Assembly (NCBI GenBank): GCA_021770615.1
Contig: JAETQR010000018.1
Span: forward strand, 1-64,000
Reading direction: 5' to 3'
Origin: Lachnospiraceae bacterium
Lineage (GTDB): Bacteria; Bacillota_A; Clostridia; Lachnospirales; Lachnospiraceae
Length of the DNA stretch: 64,000 nt
In this document: positions 59,719 through 64,000 of the stretch, piece by piece
Position numbering within the stretch: the first letter of the stretch is position 1
Layout: each line of letters begins with the position of its first letter
Notes under the pieces: model-generated
The model's database searches: none
The model's input: only the letters and a program-made list of their open reading frames with translations
What the model was told of the DNA's origin: nothing
Program-made: the position numbers and the translations under genes

Positions 59719-60672
59719 TCATTTATCCAGAATATCCTGTATCGCATACTTAGGTCTTCGTTTTGTCTCCATATAGACCTTTCCGATATACTCACCCACG
59801 ACTCCGATTGCGAGAAGCTGCAGCCCTCCGAGCGCCCAGATCGATACGATCAGGCTGCTCCAGCCGGGCACCGTATCCCCAAACACAAACTGCAGGATCG
59901 AGTACAGAAGCATCAGGATGCTCACGAAGAAAATGAAAAATCCAAGCCAGACGATAAACCGGATCGGTTTTACACTAAAAGAAGAAATGCCGTCAAACGC
60001 AAACGCAAGCATTTTTTTGAGAGGATACTTGCTCTCTCCGGCAAACCGCTCCTTCCTCTCATAATACACATTCGCTGACGGATAGCCGATCAAAGGGATC
60101 ATCCCCCGTAAGAACAGATGCACTTCTTTATAATCCTGAAGCTGGTCAAGAACCCGTTTACTCATGAGACGGTAGTCCGCATGGTTAAACACGATGTCCA
60201 CTCCCATCCACTTCATGATCTTATAAAATCCCTCTGCCGTCGTCTTTTTAAAAAACGTATCTTTTTTCCGGCTGCTCCTCACGCCATAAACGACATCACA
60301 ACCTTCATGGAATTTATCGATCATCTCATCGATCGCATCCACGTCATCCTGAAGGTCTGCATCCAGCGAAATCGCCACATCACAATGCTCCTTGGCATAC
60401 ATAAGCCCCGCAAATACTGCATTCTGATGCCCCCGGTTTCTCGACAGGTTCAGCCCGCTGACCAGTCTGTACTCCTCATGAAGTCTTCTTATGATCATCC
60501 ATGTCTGATCCCTGGAACCATCATTTACAAATAAGATGCGGCTGGCGTCACTGACTTTCCCTGCTTCGATCAACCTTTCCAGCTTTTTATTCAACTGTTT
60601 TGTGGTCTCATCCAGAACCTCTTCCTCATTATAGCAAGGTACTACAAGATAGAGCGTACTCTTCTGTTCCAT
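59719..60672 (-). CDS. DPM1/GtrB-like polyprenyl-phosphate glycosyltransferase
   Basis: A 317-residue GT2 enzyme with a catalytic domain (about 4-220: LVVPCYNEEEVLDET, LFVNDGSRDQT, ISLDADLQDD, RSSRKKDTFFKK) and two C-terminal helices (about 235-300), as in ArnC/GtrB. It moves a sugar from a nucleotide to undecaprenyl phosphate at the membrane. Start at 60672 behind GGAGGAACCAGT. Divergent from the CDP-glycerol transferase fusion gene, with promoters in between. Confidence 0.94.
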   Translation of the reverse strand: MEQKSTLYLVVPCYNEEEVLDETTKQLNKKLERLIEAGKVSDASRILFVNDGSRDQTWMIIRRLHEEYRLVSGLNLSRNRGHQNAVFAGLMYAKEHCDVAISLDADLQDDVDAIDEMIDKFHEGCDVVYGVRSSRKKDTFFKKTTAEGFYKIMKWMGVDIVFNHADYRLMSKRVLDQLQDYKEVHLFLRGMIPLIGYPSANVYYERKERFAGESKYPLKKMLAFAFDGISSFSVKPIRFIVWLGFFIFFVSILMLLYSILQFVFGDTVPGWSSLIVSIWALGGLQLLAIGVVGEYIGKVYMETKRRPKYAIQDILDK

Positions 60673-60710
60673 ACTGGTTCCTCCATTTTCACACATCATT
60701 CGTACTTTTC

Positions 60711-60740
60711 ATTGTAAATGATATCCACAAAGCTTGTCAA
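60711..60740 (-). promoter_or_regulatory. Promoter of the GtrB-like/HAD unit
   Basis: Minus strand TTGACA (60735-60740), 18 bp, TACAAT (60711-60716). Confidence 0.65.
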
Positions 60741-60757
60741 TTTATATTTTGCAGTAA

Positions 60758-60785
60758 TTGACATAAAATACAAATATGGTAAAAT
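60758..60785 (+). promoter_or_regulatory. Promoter of the CDP-glycerol transferase fusion operon
   Basis: TTGACA (60758-60763), 16 bp, TAAAAT (60780-60785). It is 18 bp from the divergent promoter, so one regulator could act on both. Confidence 0.7.
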
Positions 60786-60833
60786 AGACTAAGATGCACA
60801 AAACAGACATTTCATTTCCAGAAAGACAAAAAT

Positions 60834-62918
60834 ATGAACGAACGGTTAAAATATAAACTGCGGCAGGATCTTTCCTTCGCAAAAAACAGAATAAAATTCA
60901 AACTCATGCGGATGCTTTTTATTACGCAGGATAAAATGGTCATGTTTGAATCCTTTCATGGCAAACGCTGTGGAGACAGCGTAAAAGCCATTTATGACGC
61001 GATGGTAAAGGATGATTCCTTTCAGGATTATACTTTTGTCTGGGCCTTTACAAACCCAGGCGACCATAAAAATTTTGCGGAGAATCCACACACGATCGTC
61101 GTAAAAAAAGGAAGCATGGATTATTTCCGGTATTATGCTGCCTCCCGGTTCTGGATCAACAACGTCAGCATCCCGGATTTTCTCATTCCGGGGAGACATC
61201 AGATCTATATCGAGACATGGCATGGCACCCCATTAAAACGGCTTGGCTGCGACATTGAGACAGACAGCGACCCCAGACAATCGAAAGAGCGTATGCACAA
61301 ACGCTACCGGACGAAAGGAAAAAAGGTAACTCATTTTCTTTCCCCTTCTCCTTACTACAGTGAAAAGATCCGGTCTGCATTTGGCCTGGAATCCCTGCGT
61401 GATGATACATTCATCGAATGCGGCTATCCAAGAAATGATGCTCTTTTCCACTACACAGAGGAGGATATCTCCGCCATTAAAAACAGACTTGGCATCGCTC
61501 CCGATAAGAAAGTCATCCTTTACACGCCGACGTGGCGGGATACGGATCATCAGGAAAAGGGCGGCTTCCATTACAGCCATGCTGTAGACCTGAAAAAGGT
61601 CATGGACATGCTGCCGGATGACTGTATTATGCTGTTCCGGGCACATCATCAGATCGGACTGTCAGAAGTTATTGAGAGCACGCCGGATATCATTGACGTG
61701 ACCGGTATCGATGACATCAATGAACTGTATCTCATCAGTGATCTTATGATCACCGATTATTCTTCCACCATGTTTGATTTCAGCGTATTGAAACGGCCAA
61801 TGGTATTTCACATGTATGACAGGGAAGAATATGAAAGTAAGATCCGGGGATTCTATTTTGATATCTCCAGTCTCCCGGGCCCTGTCACCATGACGGAAGA
61901 AGAACTGGCTGACGCGGTCGCCGCACAATTAAAAACATTTGATTACGACTCGGATGAAAAATATAAAGCCTTCCACAAAAAATTCAACCTGTGGGAGGAT
62001 GGACATGCTGCTGAACGCACCATCAAACAATGTATTGAGATTCCTGCCCACAAAAAAGGACTGTGGGAGAGGTTCATTCTTCTCTACAAAAAGAACCAGA
62101 ACCGTCTCCGCCTTGTCTATATGATCATCCGCTACAATATTACAGGATGGTTCAACAGACACGGAATGTTTTTGAACAATAACAGCAGAAGGCTTATGGA
62201 TATGAAGGATTCGCACAAGGGAGAGCGGTGTTTTCTCATTGGAAACGGGCCAAGCCTTTCCCCTGATGACCTTCATCTTCTAAAAGATGAGTACACATTC
62301 GGCACAAATATGGTATACAAGATCTTTGGTCAGACTGACTGGCGGCCCAGTTTTCACTGTGTATCCGACAGTATTTATGCCACCAAGCTGAGGGATGAGC
62401 TGTATAACAATGTCAAGTCCCCCCTGTTTACACTTGAAAAAACATACCGCAAGATGACGAAACGTACACTGGATACTACCTATGTACACACGATCCCGAG
62501 CGAACGCTATAAAGTGAAGGGAAACCTTTTTGCCTACTGCATGGTAAAAGCAACCGTGCTCTCGCTTGCCGCAGAGTTTGCCTTTCACATGGGATTTTCG
62601 GAAATCTATCTGTTAGGCGTGGACTGTACAAACCCACATGCTGCCGGTGGGCACTTCACCGATGACTATGCGACAAAGGAAATCGCCCAGACAGACATCT
62701 CCCGTATCAAGACCCGTATGAACCGGGAAAACGTGACGACAGAACAGATCGGCGAACATATCATTGACCGTTCCCTTATCACTTACCGGCATCTGAAAAG
62801 ATATGCGGACCGGCACGGGATAAAAATATACAATGCTACCCGGGGCGGCAATCTGGAAGTATTTCCGAGAGTAACACTGGAGGATGTACTCGCCGCGAAA
62901 AAACCGTCCGGGCACTGA
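60834..62918 (+). CDS. CDP-glycerol transferase fused to DUF115-like domain
   Basis: A 694-residue protein. Residues about 1-410 are a TagF-like glycerophosphotransferase: ETWHGTPLKRLG (catalytic His), GYPRNDALF, TPTWRDT, RAHHQ and ITDYSSTMFDFSVLKRP. Residues about 450-690 resemble DUF115/MAF-type domains: CFLIGNGPSLSPDDLHLL, TFGTNMVYKIF, YLLGVDCTN and LKRYADRHGIKIYNATRGGN. DUF115 proteins often accompany nonulosonate sugar transfer. The fusion, next to a cytidylyltransferase and an aldolase gene, suggests a polymer built from glycerol-phosphate and a CMP-activated acid sugar; that part is inference. Weak ribosome site. Confidence 0.88.
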   Translation: MNERLKYKLRQDLSFAKNRIKFKLMRMLFITQDKMVMFESFHGKRCGDSVKAIYDAMVKDDSFQDYTFVWAFTNPGDHKNFAENPHTIVVKKGSMDYFRYYAASRFWINNVSIPDFLIPGRHQIYIETWHGTPLKRLGCDIETDSDPRQSKERMHKRYRTKGKKVTHFLSPSPYYSEKIRSAFGLESLRDDTFIECGYPRNDALFHYTEEDISAIKNRLGIAPDKKVILYTPTWRDTDHQEKGGFHYSHAVDLKKVMDMLPDDCIMLFRAHHQIGLSEVIESTPDIIDVTGIDDINELYLISDLMITDYSSTMFDFSVLKRPMVFHMYDREEYESKIRGFYFDISSLPGPVTMTEEELADAVAAQLKTFDYDSDEKYKAFHKKFNLWEDGHAAERTIKQCIEIPAHKKGLWERFILLYKKNQNRLRLVYMIIRYNITGWFNRHGMFLNNNSRRLMDMKDSHKGERCFLIGNGPSLSPDDLHLLKDEYTFGTNMVYKIFGQTDWRPSFHCVSDSIYATKLRDELYNNVKSPLFTLEKTYRKMTKRTLDTTYVHTIPSERYKVKGNLFAYCMVKATVLSLAAEFAFHMGFSEIYLLGVDCTNPHAAGGHFTDDYATKEIAQTDISRIKTRMNRENVTTEQIGEHIIDRSLITYRHLKRYADRHGIKIYNATRGGNLEVFPRVTLEDVLAAKKPSGH

Positions 62919-62966
62919 TCCAAAAACGATAACAATTCAAATGCATTTACAAAATGGAGGTTTCAT

Positions 62967-63707
62967 ATGAAAATAATAGGAGTCATTCCCGCAAGATATA
63001 AATCCAGCCGTTTTCCCGGCAAACCACTTGTCGACATCTGTGGCAAACCCATGATCTGGTGGGTATACCAGCAGTCATTAAAAGTCAGTGAATTTGACGC
63101 CGTATATGTTGCGACCGATGATGAGCGTATTAAAGCAGTATGTGATGAGCACAATATGAATGTGATCATGACCTCGGACAAGCATGAAACCGGTTCTGAC
63201 CGGGTAGCTGAAGTCGCTTCCAAAGTAGAAGGGGATCTGTTTATCAATATTCAGGGAGACGAACCTGTCATAAACCCTGAGATGATACAGGAAGTGATCT
63301 CAATCTTTTTCGAAGACGAAACCGTGTATTTCGGAAGCCTGAAAAAAGAAATCACCGATCCGGAAGAAATACGGGCGGCAAGTACAGTCAAAGTCGTCAC
63401 AGACCAAAAAGGTGATGCGATGTATTTCTCCCGCTCTGTTATTCCATCTAATATCAAAGATGGAAACCGTGCCAGAGTATTCCGTCATGTGGGGATCTAT
63501 GCATACAAACGTGACTTCCTGAAAGAATTTTCTGAAATGACACAGACAGAACTGGAGCTCGGCGAAGGCATCGAACCATTGAGAGCAATGGAGCGCGGTT
63601 ATAAAATGCGTCTAAAGGAGACAAAGCATTCGTCCATCGGAGTCGACCTTCCAGAGCATATCGAAAAAGTGGAACGGGTCATCAGGGGAATTGATAAACT
63701 TTCCTGA
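62967..63707 (+). CDS. KdsB-like CMP-sugar (3-deoxy-ulosonate) cytidylyltransferase
   Basis: A 246-residue nucleotidyltransferase starting IGVIPARYKSSRFPGKPL, with ATDDERI, ETGSDRVAEVASK, INIQGDEPVINPEM and YFSRSVIP, the KdsB pattern. KdsB makes CMP-Kdo for lipopolysaccharide in Gram-negatives; in a monoderm it must activate a capsule or other acid sugar. TGGAGG lies 7-8 bases before the ATG. It lies between the transferase fusion and an aldolase gene in one operon. Confidence 0.93.
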   Translation: MKIIGVIPARYKSSRFPGKPLVDICGKPMIWWVYQQSLKVSEFDAVYVATDDERIKAVCDEHNMNVIMTSDKHETGSDRVAEVASKVEGDLFINIQGDEPVINPEMIQEVISIFFEDETVYFGSLKKEITDPEEIRAASTVKVVTDQKGDAMYFSRSVIPSNIKDGNRARVFRHVGIYAYKRDFLKEFSEMTQTELELGEGIEPLRAMERGYKMRLKETKHSSIGVDLPEHIEKVERVIRGIDKLS

Positions 63708-63753
63708 TGAGATACCAAATTTTCTATCAAATTAAAACCGGAGGGCAAACTAT

Positions 63754-64000
63754 ATGAAAAGAGTACAACTATTAGACTGCACGCTGAGAGACGGCGGTTA
63801 TCTCGTCGATGCACAGTTTGGAAATACAGTGATAAAAGGTATCATCAAAGGACTGGCTGACAGCGGGATCGACGTCGTAGAATGTGGCTTTTTAAAAGAT
63901 GAGCCGCACGTAAAAGGAAGCACAATATTTAACAATGCGGCCCAGCTGCGTCCCTTCCTTCCCGAAGAACGCCGTCAGGCTTCTTACGTATGCCTTGCTG
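63754..64000 (+). CDS. DRE-TIM (HMGL-like) aldolase, partial
   Basis: The first 82 codons of a gene cut by the window edge. KRVQLLDCTLRDGGYLVDAQ holds the DRE-TIM metal motif (here TLRDGG), followed by GLADSGIDVVECGFL, as in 4-hydroxy-2-oxovalerate aldolase-like proteins. CCGGAGGGCAAACT precedes the ATG. The partner of a KdsB-like gene, it may make or split a 2-keto-3-deoxy sugar acid; the actual substrate is unknown. Confidence 0.85.
   Translation, partial: MKRVQLLDCTLRDGGYLVDAQFGNTVIKGIIKGLADSGIDVVECGFLKDEPHVKGSTIFNNAAQLRPFLPEERRQASYVCLA

Overview
This looks like a chromosomal segment from a low-to-mid GC, Gram-positive gut Clostridium of the Lachnospiraceae type. The evidence is the mix of an HrcA-type CIRCE element before htpG, many surface proteins with bacterial Ig-like (Big_2) domains and no LPXTG anchors, strong sigma-A promoters (TTGACA/TATAAT, 16-18 bp spacing), frequent GTG/TTG starts with GGAGG ribosome sites, and small conserved proteins such as the DUF5721- and DUF5662-like ones. 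The genus cannot be fixed by reading alone. No rRNA operon, intact IS or CRISPR array is visible.

Left edge (1-2000): a decayed integration site. It holds the 5' half of a tRNA-Thr(CGU) with its own promoter, a tyrosine integrase cut off just before the catalytic Tyr, and a remnant ORF with a terminator. Housekeeping and stress genes follow (2.1-10.3 kb): htpG with an unusual acidic linker, a DUF5721-like gene, a Cys-rich peptide, a GH13 debranching-enzyme homologue that has lost its catalytic residues, an ABC-F ATPase and a CNNM/CBS-domain protein.

10.3-17.9 kb is one long minus-strand operon for a Tad-like (Flp pilus/secretion) machine: CpaE-like ATPase, beta-helix surface protein, CpaF/TadA ATPase, TadB/C membrane protein, and a set of very small one-helix proteins sharing an M-x-E-[FW]-[IL]-x-E-[YF]-G start that resembles the Flp pilin EYG core but lacks a prepilin peptidase site. 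Upstream, 17.98-18.77 kb holds two oppositely oriented palindromic repeat clusters with a shared core and different self-complementary arms.

18.8-33.3 kb carries PAP2 phosphatase, a GH10-like hydrolase, cysK, a large Big_2 surface protein, DJ-1, a pseudouridine synthase, an M23 peptidase, murI, and an RND transporter with a large coiled-coil insertion. 33.5-44.6 kb is mainly a surface-polysaccharide/teichoic-acid-like locus: LysM-GH18 hydrolase, CDP-glycerol transferase, NDP-sugar dehydratase, O-antigen ligase-like protein, glycosyltransferases and twin LicD proteins, interrupted by a 239-bp nested palindrome.

44.6-47.7 kb is accessory: a BECR-like nuclease (phage-type), a Big_2 protein, a lipoprotein and a Fic protein with a substituted catalytic His. 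47.7-59 kb has an M14 carboxypeptidase behind LytTR-like direct repeats, a GT2-GtrA fusion, an unusual operon joining a propeller/solute-binding fusion lipoprotein, two sugar-type ABC permeases, an HlyD protein and a MacB core-domain protein, and a two-component system. 59-64 kb returns to surface glycans: HAD phosphatase, DPM1-like transferase, a CDP-glycerol transferase/DUF115 fusion, a KdsB-like cytidylyltransferase and the start of a DRE-TIM aldolase.
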